NCBI GenBank assembly: GCA_961205875.1
Contig: OY540809.1
Location: forward strand, 35,910,267-35,974,266
Direction: 5' to 3'
DNA from: Sialis fuliginosa
Lineage: Eukaryota > Arthropoda > Insecta > Megaloptera > Sialidae
Length of the DNA: 64,000 bases
Shown here: one piece after another, positions 1-13,429 of the stretch
How the letters are laid out: the number at the start of each line of letters is the position of its first letter
Numbering within the stretch: the first letter of the stretch is position 1
The notes under the pieces: model-generated
Told to the model about the DNA's origin: nothing
Databases searched by the model: none
Seen by the model: only the letters and a program-made list of their open reading frames with translations
Position numbers and translations under genes: made by a program

Positions 1-264
1 GTTTTTATTTTCCTTTCTTCGCTACGTATTTTGACTCTCGCATTTCAAGCGTTATCTCATTACAACCAATGATAATGTCTCAAGATATGTGAGGTTATGT
101 CGGTACATGCATACAAAACGAAAGAAGCGTAAACAAATCTGAACTAGATCAGAATATCTAATGTATATCAAAACCAGTGGTGCGAAATATAAGGAATTAT
201 TTGATTTTTGTTACGAATCAAATAATATTTTTGTTAACCAATGCATTTAATTGAAATACAAATC

Positions 265-451
265 AGTTACACCAGTGACGTAGTAAGAAAAAATTTCGGG
301 GGGTGGGGGAATAAATACATATGAGTTAAATTTTTTGAAGGTATCTTGAACTGATGTTTTACCAAAACATACGTTTTTTTAAGAACACTGAATATTTCGG
401 GAGGGGTTTCGTCTCCAAAACCCCCTCCGTTACTACGCCACTGAGTTACAC
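265..451. mobile_element. hAT-type MITE with 8-bp target duplication
   Basis: 171-bp element (273-443) with terminal inverted repeats starting CAGTGACGTAG and ending CTACGCCACTG, flanked on both sides by agttacac. CAG-type termini plus an 8-bp duplication are the hAT signature. A G-rich stretch inside gives the look of a reading frame on the minus strand but there is no gene. A related element is at 47695-47783. Confidence 0.85.
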
Positions 452-769
452 TAATGTCCGGTATTATAAAGGAGCTAGCAAGTACTTCCAAATGAGGGTT
501 CTAACCTATCTGACAGTTCTTTAGTTTCATGAAATGTTTGACAATTTTCGCGCACGCGTGTTATGTAAACACCAATGGTATTAAAACAGTGGCGATATTA
601 TGAAAATTATTTTGTACGGTCAGAGTCGCCAACTGTGTTACAATACGTTGAAAAATCACTGCTCTAAATTTCATAGCTAATCCATAGATACTATCACAGA
701 ATTAATACCCCATTTGAAAGTGCTTGCTCGCTAGCAAATTTGCTAGCTCCTTTATAATACCGGACATAA
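452..769. mobile_element. Harbinger-like MITE, copy A
   Basis: Termini TGTCCGGTATTATAAAGG and its complement at 455-766, flanked by TAA on both sides. The same element recurs at 20376-20673 and 42935-43266 with TTA duplications, so a PIF/Harbinger type is likely. The inner ends hold a palindrome around GCTAGC. It sits immediately next to the hAT MITE before it. Confidence 0.8.
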
Positions 770-780
770 TAAAAATAAAA

Positions 781-1302
781 CGGTCAAGTGCGTGTTGGGC
801 ACGCACTTGATAGGTTTCCGTAGTCATTACGATTTATAAACAAGAGTTATTTCAAATTTTTTTATAAACTATTCTAGCTACAGTGTTCGTTATAATTTTC
901 ATTGAAAGTACTAATTAAAAGCTACATTCTGAATTTTTTTCAGATTTTTTGAATAGATAGTTTAGAAATTAGGGAGGAGGGGACGCTCCGATAACGACAT
1001 TTAAATGCAAATATATCGTGACTGAAGGGTTAAAATCAAAAGGTCATAAAACATTTTTTGTTTCATTTTAAGAGACCTATCTAATGACACCCTACTCAAT
1101 GGTGTAAGTGAAAAAAATGTGAGTTCACTTTTCAGTCTTTAGAAGGAGGGTCCAAAAAAAAATTTTCCAAAAATCTTATCATTTTTGTTAATAGGTTGAC
1201 AGTCTTCTTCCGTATACCAAATTTCATCTTAATCGGCTTAACATTTTTGAGGACGGACGGACATGGCGAACTATAAGGTTTCCTAGTTTTCTACGGAAAC
1301 CT
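781..1302 (+). repeat. interspersed repeat, 'cggtcaagtgcg' family
   Basis: Begins cggtcaagtgcgtgttgg with a short self-complementary head and ends near ctacggaaacct. A related copy lies in inverse orientation at 35028-35690, and a fragment at 27411-27545. The heading resembles a widespread insect repeat that starts with the same words. No coding frame. Confidence 0.6.
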
Positions 1303-1838
1303 AAAAATGATACCCTTAATTAAAAAAATTTCTTCACCTCTGTATATTACAAGTCGTGAGAGAGTTTATATAAATCATGTAAAAAGCAAAAGAACGTCTC
1401 AAAAGAGCAAACGGTCGCATTTTTCTACAATATCATTATTTCATTTTGTTTATTTTGAAGTCGTTTATATAACGAGATATGCCTTTGGCTTGTTTTTGTT
1501 AATTCACTGAGAGATCGTAGCGGGCCGATGTTGTTCATAGGCGCCGAATTAATTAGTTTTATGCGACAAAAACAATTGTGTGAAACATAAAGGAAATTGT
1601 GCATGTAATTATACCGAAATTTATGTTATTTGTATTGTGTGATAGTTTATAAATAATATTTTAGTTTAGATTAAAATTGAATGTGGAAATTTCTGTCTTA
1701 TGGTGCTTTTATACATAGATAAATAAGTACTCGCTTTTCGTGGATAGTGAATAAAATATAATTATGAGTAAAGATAAAATGGTTATTAAGATAATTGTAC
1801 TTTACAATTATTATATTTTTATTATATTTTTCTACATC
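1303..1838. other. no gene seen
   Basis: AT-rich DNA with short open frames only. The 1307-1510 frame is low complexity and looks unrelated to any protein family I know. Confidence 0.5.
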
Positions 1839-1841
1839 TTA

Positions 1842-2283
1842 GGCCCTCCGCACACTGTTTTGCAACGAGAATCGCAAACCAGTTGCGGATGTGACTATTT
1901 TACAACTGGTTTGCAATCGATTTATGTTCTCACTCCGTACACGAGCGCGACTGAATCTTGATCAGTCGACAGTTTTATGGGAATTGCCGTGAAGAAAAAA
2001 CGCGATTTTTTTTAAGTTTTGAAGTTTTTTTGACTTTTGGCAACATGTCATGCATTCTTGAATACCCAGGACTATAGTATACATATGTATAGACCTTCAT
2101 GTTTTTCCACCTCCTCGACCAATTTAATTTTTATTAACTGATCATTCATTCTGAATGAACTAACTAAGTAGTTAATTATTAATAGGGATAATGATAATTA
2201 ACTAATGATTTATATTATAAATAAATAATAATATTATTATAATTATGAAACTAAAATATCATGCAACCACGCAACTGAAACTG
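1842..2283 (-). mobile_element. truncated Harbinger-like MITE (relative of 62243-62805)
   Basis: Starts TTA then GGCCCTCCGCACACTG and continues through the same internal sequence as the full element at 62243-62805 in the opposite orientation, including a conserved TTTTCCACCTCC segment. It breaks off at about 2283, where the other terminus should be. Non-coding. Confidence 0.75.
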
Positions 2284-2367
2284 ATTTTATCTTGTTTAAA
2301 AAGTCATTGATTGACATTGAATAAAATAATTAAAATACAGAACGTATCGACGTAGCTAATATATGTA

Positions 2368-3321
2368 CTAGCTGCTACCCGCGACTTCGCTCGCGTGGAT
2401 TTCGAAACCCTTCATATGTGACAGGGGGTAAAATATTAAATTTATCTTATTTTTAGTTTTCTTTAATTATACAAAATCGTAAATGTGTCGGCTCCTATGC
2501 GAGATAGAGGGGTTTTTCCGCCCTAAAACCCCCGCCCCCGTGGTATTTTTCCCGCTGGATCGAATAAAACCACTTACAACCCTTCATATGTAACGGGTAA
2601 AATATTAATTACTAAAAAAAATTAAAAATTTTCCTCCCCCTTGCAATTCCTTAGGGGTTAAATTTTCGAGATACGAAATAGCCTTAATCCGTCCTCGGGA
2701 TGTAAGCCATCTCACTGCCAAATTTCATCAAAATCGGTAAAGCAGTTTAGTCGTGAACAGGTAACAAATAGACAGACTGAGAGATACACGTTCGCATTTA
2801 TAATATAAGTCGCGACTCCTATGTAAGATAAGGGGATGTTTTGTCCCCCTAATAATCCCTCTTCCGTAGTATTTTTGCCCGCCAGATCGAATGTAATCAA
2901 TTACAACTCTTCATATGTGACAGGGGGTAAAATATTAAATTTTTCTTATTTTTAGTTTTCTTTCATTATACAAAATCGTAAATATCTCGGCTCCTATGCG
3001 AGATAGAGGGTTGTTTTGCCCCCTAAAACCTACGCCCCCGTGGTATTTTTCCCGCCGGATCGAATAAAATCACTTACAACCCTTCATATGTATCGGGGGG
3101 TAAAATAATAATTACTAAAAAAAATTAAAAAATTTCCACCCCCTTGCAATTTCTTAGGGGTTGAATTTTTAAGATACGAAATAGCCTATGTCCGTCCTCG
3201 GGATGCAAGCTATCTCACTGCCAAATTTCATCAAAATCGGTAAAGCGGTTTAGCCGTGAAAAGGTAACAAACAGAAAACAGACAGACAAACACACTTTCG
3301 CATTTATAATATTAGTATGGA
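2368..3321 (+). mobile_element. RTE-like non-LTR tail repeats, two tandem-like units
   Basis: The head CCGCGACTTCGCTCGCGTGG and the end cgcatttataatattagta are typical of the short RTE-related retroelement tails common in insects. Two related units follow each other (about 2368-2812 and 2890-3321), each with the phrase 'caaatttcatcaaaatcggt' and a cagacaga stretch. No reverse-transcriptase reading frame is left. Confidence 0.65.
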
Positions 3322-3509
3322 TATCGTAAAATGTCCAAATATTACTTTACTTAATATTTTATTAACTAATTAAAATTTGAACAATAAAACTTAAATTTTT
3401 CGAAAAATTGTTCATTCGAAGAATTTTGATTCAAAAAATTGTGATTCGAAAAATTGTGTTTCGAAAAATTTACACCAAACCTAATAATTAATTTCGATAT
3501 TTTACCTTT

Positions 3510-3710
3510 CATAGAAGTGAAATGTTTCTTCATATTTAAATTTTCAATCAATATAGGCATTTCAAAATATTTAATTGTTAATATGTGTCAAAAATCATTT
3601 AATTGTTCGACAAAATATTTTAAAGAGACATAATCATAGTAACCTAAATTAATAAAATAAAATATTGAAACCGTAAATTATAAAATTCCGTATTCCATGG
3701 CTAGGTACTA
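3510..3710 (+). repeat. dispersed repeat shared with 18275-18470
   Basis: About 200 bp share long words with 18275-18470, for example cctaaattaataaaat followed by gaaaccgtaaattata and ttccatggcta. Neither copy codes for protein. In both places an RTE-like unit lies close by, so they may be parts of one larger repeat. Confidence 0.6.
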
Positions 3711-3964
3711 TGTTTTTATATACCTAAATTATAACATACCTGGTTAAATTATTTCTATATCGTCCCCTCCAAAGCAAAGTATCGTAAGATACACTTTTTG
3801 CGAAATTGAGTTATCGATTCTAAAAATCTCATATATAAGCGACAAAATTCTCTTTTCCGCTAAAAAATCTGTTAAAACTTTTATCGTATTCCTCCAGACA
3901 ATGTATTCTAAGCACCGATATCTGTTTTATGAAATATCGTAACCAACAATAATATAGTATCGTA

Positions 3965-4464
3965 ACCAGTGACGTAGCTAGCCCTGAGTGGATCCTGTCT
4001 GGCCTATATGGTAGGTACTTTCCCGCGACGAAATAATATAGTGCTGTGACGGAGTGCTTTCTTATTTATTCATTAGAGCTGGGTTTTTATCAATTTTAAT
4101 TTTATTAATTTTAAGATATTTTAGAAAAATCGTACCTGTTAAAACTTTATTGCACAAACTAAATATGGTTTCTCTATGAGGTTTTTTCAATATATTTTTT
4201 ACCCTCAATAACTCAATTTGGTTGATATTGAAGTATGATGTAGAACAGTGCTTCCTAAACTTTTCCTACGACAGAACACTTCACAAATCCTGAAATTTTA
4301 ATGGAACGTCTTGGTTATTTTGTAAGTAATATATAAAATAAGGAAAAAAGTAAATTTAAATCAGTCAAGCATGTTTGAACTTCTCGCAGCATTTAAAAAC
4401 ATTGAATATTAACTTTGATATTTTTTACGCTTAAACTGATAAGACATACGTTATATATCGTAGT
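3965..4464. other. no gene; solo MITE end
   Basis: CAGTGACGTAGCTAG at 3973 is one terminus of the hAT-like family at 273-443 without a partner. The rest is AT-rich and unremarkable. Confidence 0.4.
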
Positions 4465-4759
4465 ACAGGTATTCCTCGACTTACAACCGAGATAGGTTTC
4501 TAAACATCGATCGTAAATAGAATAAGTTGTAAGTTAACACGTACAATATGTACATATTTTTGCTTTGGACGTTTTCCTTGATGTGAAGCGAATCGCATTT
4601 TCTATACATAACAAACAGTTGCGGGTTCCCAAAAATATCTACATAAATAATAATAATAAATTACATTTTTGGGAAATTCCCGGAACTGTTTGTTTCATTT
4701 ATGTAATATGTGCATGTAAGAAAGAGACAAAGACAATTATAAGTCGAGGATTACCTGTA
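4464..4759. mobile_element. Tc1/mariner-like MITE with TA duplication
   Basis: 292-bp element (4466-4757) with inverted ends CAGGTATTCCTCGACTTA and its near complement, flanked by TA. TA target and short size suit a Tc1/mariner-type MITE. It accounts for the chance open frame at 4565-4828. Confidence 0.75.
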
Positions 4760-6640
4760 TATTTGTTTACGATGCGTTTTCAACTCTTGTCGTATGAAAA
4801 TATATTGCATACTAAATACATATTATGACATTTGTTTCTGATATGACAACGACAAAAAATTATTTTATGACTTCTGGTACATGTATTGTATTACATCATG
4901 TACTTACATGATTTGAACATTTTATGAATATTAAAAATAATTTCATTTTTGGTTTTTCTGCTCGTGTCTTTCAAAAATTCATCAATGTGTCTATATAAAT
5001 ACATTATTAGCTCTTGTAGATACTCGTACACCCTTTGTACAATTAATTAATTAATTACAATCAAATATAGGTCTTGTCAATTGAATGAAGCTTTCGTAAC
5101 AATTTGCAATAAATCAACATCTTGTTTTAATTTTGTAAATGTACATTTTAGGTTAGTACATTGGGTAAAGATGACAGATATACAGGATATACAGTTTCAA
5201 ACAACAATTAAAATAATATCATTTAAAATTACAATGTTAATTTGAAATTATATAAATTCTTCTGATATTTATGATTACAAATAAATATAATAAAATACCT
5301 ATACCTATGAAAGTAAAAATATTGATAATTCAATGACTTAAGATTTAAAAAATGTCATTATATACCTACTTAATTTTTATTTGTACCGGGAACACATATC
5401 TATCGCCGAATGTTGGTCGAATTGTGTCCGAATGCTGTAATTGTTTGTCTTCAATTTTTTTGTCAAATTTATTTATGAAAATTTAAATTATTTATTACAT
5501 TAGAGTTGTGCATATTTTTTCGTTCGTTATGCTCTTTATATTTCTTTTTTGTTATATTTTATTGTTCACTTCAAAATTTTAAATGGCCACTGACATTTAA
5601 AATTTTTAAAAATAATCAATAAAATATAATGTATCCATAGTTACGACATTGCAATTAATTTAGTAAATGCTTAAAGCGCATTATATGTAAACGTATTTTG
5701 TTTATTTTCTCCTCTTTAACATATCTTTTTCAAAAATCAGACACGGGTTCATGGTTGCCAATTAACCAAAGTATTTGAAAAAAATTAAAAAAATCTAATA
5801 TCGGTTTTCGTTTTGATACTTTTTTACATCAAAACTTTTTTTTTCCTTTTTTTTTCATTTTTTTTAAATCTGAAATTTGAACCTTACATTATATCACCCA
5901 AGGAATATAAAAAAAATAATAAAAAAATTCTAACTTTTTTTTTGAAAAATTGGGGGCCCCTTGTCACCCCATTTATGAACTTTTTCAAAAAAGGCCCACT
6001 AGTTGTTATTTTTTACCCCCAAGGAATATATATACCAAATTTCAAGATTCTCCGATGAGTGGAAATGGTCAAAAAAATGATTATCAGTCAGGGCACTTCG
6101 TTATATATAGTAGATAAATTATAATAATATAAAATAAAATAATACGTCAGTTGAAGCTAAGTAACTGTAGTGGCGCTGCGGATATTTATCGAACTATACC
6201 CCGATCAACTACACTGTATATATTTACCTAAAAAAATTTCGTTAAAATACCTAAAAATATTTAAATAAACTGGAAATTCCTTACTTCTAGTTATCCGATT
6301 TGGCTGAGTTTTAATAGGGTTCTATTCTGCAAATAGATGAAGCGAATCAAAAGGTTTGATGTTAATTTATTAATACGTATTGCGAGCTGCAGTTTGTTGC
6401 CGTGGTGTAACAATGGGTCTAAAACGACAAATTGAACTTTATGTATATTTTTATGACAGAAAATTAAAACCAATCGATATTAAATTAAGTGAATATGGAG
6501 ACTGTAATGTTCTCATTTAGAAAATGTAAACATGTAAGGGGGTTACTGAAGAAATTTAATATATAATGCTCATTTTATCAAATTTCATACGGAAAAAATA
6601 ATGGGACTGTAAATCATGCTTTAGGTGTGCTAATAAAGAG
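4760..6640. other. AT-rich DNA with a poorly defined repeat
   Basis: Only chance reading frames. About 5790-6110 resembles the tail of an interspersed repeat (poly-T rich, 'ataccaaatttcaagattc' and 'cagtcagggc' near its end). Nothing else supports a gene or RNA. Confidence 0.4.
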
Positions 6641-6745
6641 TTACTTGTTTTATTAGTAACATGAGTTCATGAGAATTACAACAAAAAAAGTCCATTAATA
6701 AAAAAAAACCAAAACGAAAACTTGCTCTTGTAGCGGCCATAACTG
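6641..6745 (+). repeat. about 105-bp repeat, copy 1 of 3
   Basis: 'gagttacttgttttattagt' starts a block ending in 'cttgctctt'. It recurs at 19590-19690 and 36905-37030. Copies 1 and 3 also share 'agcggcc' and 'ggtgcc' at the end. Copy 3 lies inside a hAT-type MITE, so this may be the internal part of that family. Confidence 0.6.
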
Positions 6746-6879
6746 GTGCCTTTACTTTACTTTAATTTATCATTTTTATTACAAACCAAAAAACACGCAT
6801 CATCATCTCATGCTCACCAAGGGACTAAACTTATTTAATTAAAAATTACATTCGTAGGTCGCCATGAGACGCGGTCATT

Positions 6880-7070
6880 AGTTTAGCGTTTTTATCCTGA
6901 CAATTGGCAACAATGTGCGTATGTGTTAATTTCTAGTACACGGAAAGGGTGTTTGCGGTGTACGCTACAATCTGTTTACTTGAATAACAACTCTCTGGCT
7001 AATATGTGGCGGTTAGCGTGCGCAATGATTTAAATGTTTGAGAATGTTTCGCCGCCTAATTCTCAAATCA
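6880..7070. other. higher-complexity, CpG-containing stretch upstream of cpo
   Basis: Unlike its surroundings this stretch is not repeat-like and holds several CpG words (cgccatgagacgcgg, gtgtttgcggtgtacgc, gttagcgtgcgcaatg). It could be a regulatory element or non-coding exon. There is no coding frame and confidence is low. Confidence 0.25.
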
Positions 7071-7332
7071 AACTAAAGTTTTAGTTAGGTTTGTTCCGAA
7101 TATACATACATATACATATGTACTTGTGTGTATGTATGTATAATAATGCAGTAACACTGCAGTGGTCTAGTTAGTAATCATTTGAGGGTAATTCGAACCA
7201 AACATCAATAAAAATAATGAGGTACTGTCATCAGTCTGGGATCATAGCCCAGTGTTAAATTCTTATTTAATGAAATGTACTAAATTAGAAATATTTGTTG
7301 ATGTTTGATAACTGCCATTACTGAATCATAAT

Positions 7333-8840
7333 CTATAGACATAGAGCATGGACAGCGCATTCTATATTAACACAATGCATGGTGTAACATTTGTTCAAAA
7401 AGTGAGAGAGAGATGCAGTGTAGTTTGGAATATATCTATCTCTTTTTCTAAGAATCTGATTGGTAGCTTACTACAGTTCAGGGCAGTATTTCTGTCAGAT
7501 ATATTTTTGTATATCATCTTGTGATTCTTGTGCAATAAGTTTTTTATTAGAAAAGTAAATAATATAAACAATAAACAATAATAAACATACTACAAAGGTT
7601 CATATTTATTTTGTGTGTAAGTGGCGGTTGGATAAAGATCCCAAAAGATATTTTCGCCGTTAAGTAAATAAAAACGATCACATAGCTTCTTGTATCTTCG
7701 ATATTGCGAGGAAGCAATATTTTCAATAATATTAAATAATACTTATCGGTAATTAATTAATTATAAATCTGTTGTCACAGATTCCCACTTAAAGAAGATG
7801 AAAAACAAAAATGGTTAAACATTATTGGTGAAAAAGATGCAATTGTAAGAAAATGGACAATGCTGTGTTGTTTACATTTTGATGAAATTTGTTTCTATTA
7901 TGGTCTACGAAACTTGTATTATTTAGAAATCAACAATCGTTTTTTTTAAATAAATTTTGCTTCTTCGCAATATCGAAGATACGAGAAGCTTTGTGATTGT
8001 TTCAGATTGAGACAAAAAAAATATTCTCCAATTTCAAAATTTTAAATTGATTTATCCATTTCACGTCAAGGCAAACACTTTTCGTTCCGTGTCTGTCTGT
8101 ATGTGTGTCCATTCGTCCGTCCGTCCGTCCGTGTGTCCGTCTGTCCCCTGAATCCTTGTCACACGCATAACTCATGAACCACTGAACCGATATTATTGAA
8201 ACTTGGTCGAATGCTTGGGTCTGGCTTGAGGACAGTCCCATTTCAAAATCGTGTGTAAGGGGGAGAGGTGAAAATTTTATAGAATATTTTTTGTAGAGCA
8301 TTCAATTTCCTATAATATGGGTCTACAACGTTTGTTGTAAAATATTCCCTTACAAATATTTATCTCAATTTATTTTTAAAATTCCTGTTTTGTTTCTCAA
8401 AATTGATATTTGCTTGGATATAAAAATTCAAAATATACTAAAAAATAACCACGTGTCTTGAGAAAAATTTCGAACTAATATTTTTTAGTAAAATTGTATA
8501 AAAATTAAATGGTTAACCAATTCCAGGCAATTTATCTCAACATTATCGGTTTTTATTTAAATTCTTCAATAATTAACTACCTTTGGTGAATTTAGCACGA
8601 GGAAGCACTGTGCATTTACTTGGCAGATGTTTTTTTATAACGTTAATTATTTTTTTGTATTTTAACCTCTTTATATACCTATATGTATATATGAATATTT
8701 TTAATGTTCGTGGCCAAGAATGAATAGTTACACTCCTGTTTAAAAAAAGCACAAGTATATTCCAAACCTGTTTCTATCTCTTTCTTTTGACACGTCTTTG
8801 TTTTCGAATCAGATGCGTGGTCCATGCTCTATGTCTATGG
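7333..8840. mobile_element. CATAGACATAGAG-family element with nested foldback
   Basis: Inverted ends CTATAGACATAGAGCATGG (7333) and the complement CCATGCTCTATGTCTATGG (to 8840). A related 788-bp copy is at 29267-30054. Inside, 7675-8280 carries inverted arms of the 'cttcctcgcaatatcgaaga' foldback family with its gtccgtccgtcc microsatellite. That palindrome produces the 99-residue minus-strand frame at 8002-8301, which is not a gene. Confidence 0.65.
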
Positions 8841-9542
8841 ACATTTCTGTAAAACAGCTTCATTCATGCCCGATTTCTGCAATTATTATTGCTTACCGAA
8901 TGCTGATTTTTTAAATTCTTTATTTTACTAGTGAAGAGTTTATATATCAGGCTACCTACATATGTGAATCACTTTCACAAGTGTGCAGCTGTTTGCAAAT
9001 ATCTCCAAAAGTAGTAGTTTTACGAAAAAAACAAACAAACAATATTAAAGATCAGAAAATATGCTTGAATAAATAAACGCGCCTTGTACTCGACATCAAA
9101 GATAGTAAATTAATAGCTATATCTATATAGATGCATGCGCTTTCTGATACGTTTTATATGGAAAATCACGATACCTCCTACTACAAAAAATGTATAGAAT
9201 CTTTTTGTTGAGAATTTTTATTTATTACAGAACCTTTTTTCTTAAAACCAACAGTTTTTGTGATATTTACGTAAAAAATTTTGTTTATCTTTCATATGCT
9301 GTAGAATTTTTTTGCAGAATTACACTGGGGAAACCTGAAATATTACTTATTTACAAGTAACAGAAGGTATATAAAAAGTTTCAGTACTATGGCAATTCTT
9401 TTGTTTTCTAAACCGTAGTTTATATTACTAATCGAATAAACAAATCAGTATAAATAAAACATTATTCATATGGATATTAAATAAAGTTTTATTTTATAAA
9501 CAGAAGTTTGTTAGCATATAACGAATTCATCAATGTTGTATA

Positions 9543-9760
9543 GACCAGGAGCTAGAAGGAAGTGAGTGGACATAATATGACAACTGGCAACTATGTTCAG
9601 ATTCGTATACCTGAGACCTCAAAGAACTTAAAAAGTCAAGGTGCCACTCGGTACTTGGGTGCAATTTTTTTAAAGCGCAAAAAGGCCATACAAAAGGAAA
9701 AAATGTTTTTTTTAAATCAAAACATTTTTTGTATTTACTTTACTAGAATTACGGCTATTC
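9543..9760 (+). mobile_element. partial GACCAGGAGCTAG element
   Basis: One terminus, AGACCAGGAGCTAGAAGGAA, plus about 200 bp matching full palindromic copies at 39943-40593 and 48580-49411. The partner terminus is missing. The open frame from 9562 is the repeat itself and recurs at the other copies. Confidence 0.6.
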
Positions 9761-9829
9761 GCGCAAGCTTCGAAGTATCGTCTTATAATCATAACTTTAA
9801 ATTCTTAGCAATGAAAAATTTATAAGATA

Positions 9830-10785
9830 CAAAATTAAGATAATTGAACAAAATATGTAAGAATATGAAATATGTAAGAATATGAAATAATTACGGTGCC
9901 TACATTACTATTAATGATGTATTGAATTGTATTTAATATCCATTTTGCGCTTCTCTATTTTTGCGCCGTGTGTTTGTATCCATCTATTGTAGCTGCTTAA
10001 GTATTTCCCTGTGAAAATTCACCAAACTATGTTTTTAGACTGGAAATTAAGGACTTAAAATTGGATATATATTAAGGACTTTAAATTGCATATAATTACA
10101 GTAAATTGGTTAATTTTTCACAGAAACACCGGGGCCGAGATTTCCCCTTAAACCGTCTCTGAAAGCATCAAATACATATTTAATGGTGTAGAAGTTATAT
10201 TTAATGAAATATCATAATAGTTTGAACATTTTACATCAATTCTATAGTAGGAAGATATCTTGTTCTGATATATACTAATGTAGGGGTTAAGAATATTAAC
10301 CCTCTATCCTTAACGATTATACTAATCTTATTATACGTACAAATATATGATATTTCATAAATATTCTATATAAAATTTTCATAATAGCATTGAAAGTCAA
10401 GTAAAGGTGAAAATAATACGAAAAATTATTTTCTCCGTTTTCTATGATTTAAAAAAACTGGCTCTCCTTGTGTTCCTTTTAAACCGATATTTACGATCTT
10501 GGACTTATTTTAAAGAAAATTTTATACTCTACAAAAAAGTCCTTGCACCGTATTCGTAAAATGAACGGTTTCAGAGAAAAACGCGAAAAACTATGAAAAA
10601 ATGTAACGCGTCCGCCATGTTTTCAAGATGGCGGCAGTAGCACAATTCGGATCAGCTCGGACTTTTTGTGGGATGATCAGGGACACTAGTAGAACGTTTC
10701 CACCAAAAATCAATTTGGTCCGATTTAGTTCTGAGTAAAAGTCTAATCTTACTGAACTATTATGTTAGGTAGAATTAATACATTT
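9830..10785. other. no gene seen
   Basis: AT-rich. A stretch near 10600-10740 contains CGCCATGTTTTCAAGATGGCGG, an inverted word that suggests an old repeat, but no bounds could be set. Confidence 0.35.
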
Positions 10786-10866
10786 ATTTAATATTTCTTT
10801 GTTTGTGGCTCATTCTATACCATTGTATGGTCTTACAGAATAAAGTTTATTATTATTATTATTATT
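10786..10866 (+). mobile_element. LINE 3' tail with TTA microsatellite
   Basis: The words 'cattctataccattgtatgg' and 'gaataaagtttattattatt' run into a (TTA)n tract. This is the usual 3' end of a 5'-truncated non-LTR retrotransposon with a simple-repeat tail. No coding part remains. Confidence 0.5.
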
Positions 10867-12112
10867 GGTTTCTTACTCAGGTTTTAATTTATTTTATTTT
10901 CCCCTTAAGTATTCGTAACTACCCAATTCTCCCTTACTGTATCCTCGCCTAATAAATCAATGCAACCTGAGTGTTGTTGTGCTGACAAATAACGCAAACT
11001 TAAACAAATAATATATATTTAATAAATCCAAGAGGTGTACATTCCACAATTCAAAATGAAATATCTCGTCCTGTTTCAAGTCGTAAAAGTATGCGGGAAA
11101 TACAGAAAGATTCCGCCGATTCTGTTAACAAGAAAACATCTCCACGTCGGCGCGTGATATATGAACCTTTTAAAGAAATTCTCAACAACGAGTCAACTAT
11201 ATACGCGTCGCACAACAAATAAAGCTGCAAAATATTTAGCGTGCTTTAACGGGGGGAGCACGTGGACCGCATCGTGATGACACAATACACACATGCAAAC
11301 ATACATCGGTCGATGGAACAGTGCTTGTCAAACTTTTTTTGTAATATATGTAAATTCTTTTGTTTTTTACTTCCATGTTCCGAACAATAAATAAATTCCG
11401 GTTCAAGTCCTTAGTGTATATACAATGAGTTAAAATTTAAGCGTTTTAAATATTAATTTTTTTACAAAAATCAATATTTTAACGTCAATTTTCTATAAAT
11501 ATCAATTAAATACCAATATATTACCCTACTACTGAGCTGTCGGAAAAGGAGTGACCAAGACGATAACTAGCATTATTAGATCATAATTTTATTCTCTACA
11601 ATATGACACCCTTAAATTTGTTTTATTAGTTATCATGAATCAGTAATACCAACTTTAGTACTGTGCCACTGTTTTGAGAAGATTTTCATTAGTTATTGAT
11701 ATATTTTCTTTTAATTAATAAAGTTGCGTTTTTTTTAAAATTGAGATGTGAAAGTGGCCTCGTATTTATAAATCTATTTCTATGAATTTAATTAGGCATG
11801 TTTATGCCTAATTGTGTACAATATAAATCATATAATAAATGCATTTAACATAAATAAGAGAATAAGGCTAAACTTAATAAAGTGAAACGCTTCTTTGAGT
11901 TTTTTTTACTAAAAAGATCCCGAGTCGAAAGATAAATAATGGTTTGACGGTCTTAAGCATAAATTCCTTTGTTGTTCATTTAACCGCTTAAAAAAGAAAC
12001 CAAGTTTTAAAGTATAACATGTAAAAATATATCTTATACGTTATAATGATGATGTGCCCATTGGTGAATAAAGATGGGTAGAGTAGATTTGTCTCAACAA
12101 AAATGTTTTCTA
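10867..12112. other. no supported gene
   Basis: About 11035-11320 is somewhat CpG-richer (cacgtcggcgcgtgat, ggggggagcacgtgg) and not obviously repeat, but its short frames have stops and no known domain. The rest is AT-rich. Confidence 0.35.
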
Positions 12113-13325
12113 CTTTCATATTCTGAAAGAAATGGAAGTATTGTAATACCGTCGAAAAATCGTGTCCGAGATAATGACAGATTCTGAATGTACTAACTTC
12201 AAAATTTAAAGAAAAGTTAATTTCCGCATAGCGGTTGTGCGTGTGTCTGGATGAATAATTTTGTTTCGTTCACGAAAACTACTGTAAAAATGCACCGATC
12301 TGAATTAATTTTGGGGAAAATTTTTGTCTCAGTGAATATTCCAGGCCTATTGATTTTGGTGCTAATCGGATTAGGGGTTTTGAAATATTCGAAATTTTGT
12401 AACTTTTATCGTCTAAAAAATGAACGAATTTGCAGTTCAATTGAACCTAAAGGACATTTATTGTTTGTACGTGCCTAAACAGCCATTGAAGGGGCGAAAA
12501 ACATCCTCAAAATGTGAATTTTAAATACTTATTAATACGTCATTAATTCATGTTGCCTTGGAAACAAATGCAACTAAATTCAAATTGTCAAATTAGTTGT
12601 TCTACGAATGTGTACAATGTTTTTGACATTAGGACATTAGAAAACTAAAATATTTATATACAAATGGCAATAACAGCTGTAACCGTCGTAAGTATATATG
12701 TTTTTTATGTATTACGAAATTTATATTCATAGTAGCAGGTTATATAAATAAATAAATAAAATATTTAAAAATTATTTAAAAAAGAATATGGAAGTCATGT
12801 ATAGTTCTCCATACGGATATTATGTTTTGCTTCCTCGCAATATCGAAGTTACGAGAAGCTTTGTGATCGTTTTAGAATGAGACAAAAAAAATGTTCTCCG
12901 ATTTCATAATTTTAAATTGATCTTTCCGTTTCACGTCAAGACAAACACTTTACGTTCCGTGTCTGTCTGTCTGTCCGTGTATCCGTGTGTCTATCCCCAT
13001 GAACCACTTATCGATATTATTGAATCTTGGTCGGATGGTTGGGTCTGGTTTGAGAACGGTCCCATTTCAAAATCATCAATATCTTGTGTAAGGGGAGGGG
13101 GCATACATTTTCCCTAAAAATTATTTAAATCGATACATTTTTACGGTAGTTATCGTGAACGAAAGAAAATTCTATATCCAGACACACAGACACACGCACA
13201 GCCGCCATGCGGAAATTAACTTTTCTTTAAGTTTTGAAGTTAGTATAATCAGGATCTGTCATTATCTCGGACACGATTTTTCGATAGTATTACAATACTT
13301 CCATTTATTTCAGAACATGGAAGTA
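12113..13325. mobile_element. inverted-repeat element with nested foldback
   Basis: Arms 12113-12300 and 13130-13325 are complementary (for example gtgtccgagataatgacag with its complement, and ttaatttccgcat). Between them a copy of the 'cttcctcgcaatatcgaag' family (12825-13120) is inserted. Open frames at 12251, 12917 and 13155 are parts of these repeats. Confidence 0.6.
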
Positions 13326-13429
13326 AAAAAACAATACACTACTATTTGCACGTTTTAATTCTGTACAATTTGCATACATGCAATAGAAGTATGTATATAT
13401 ATGTACATTACTACCCCAACTCCCGCCCC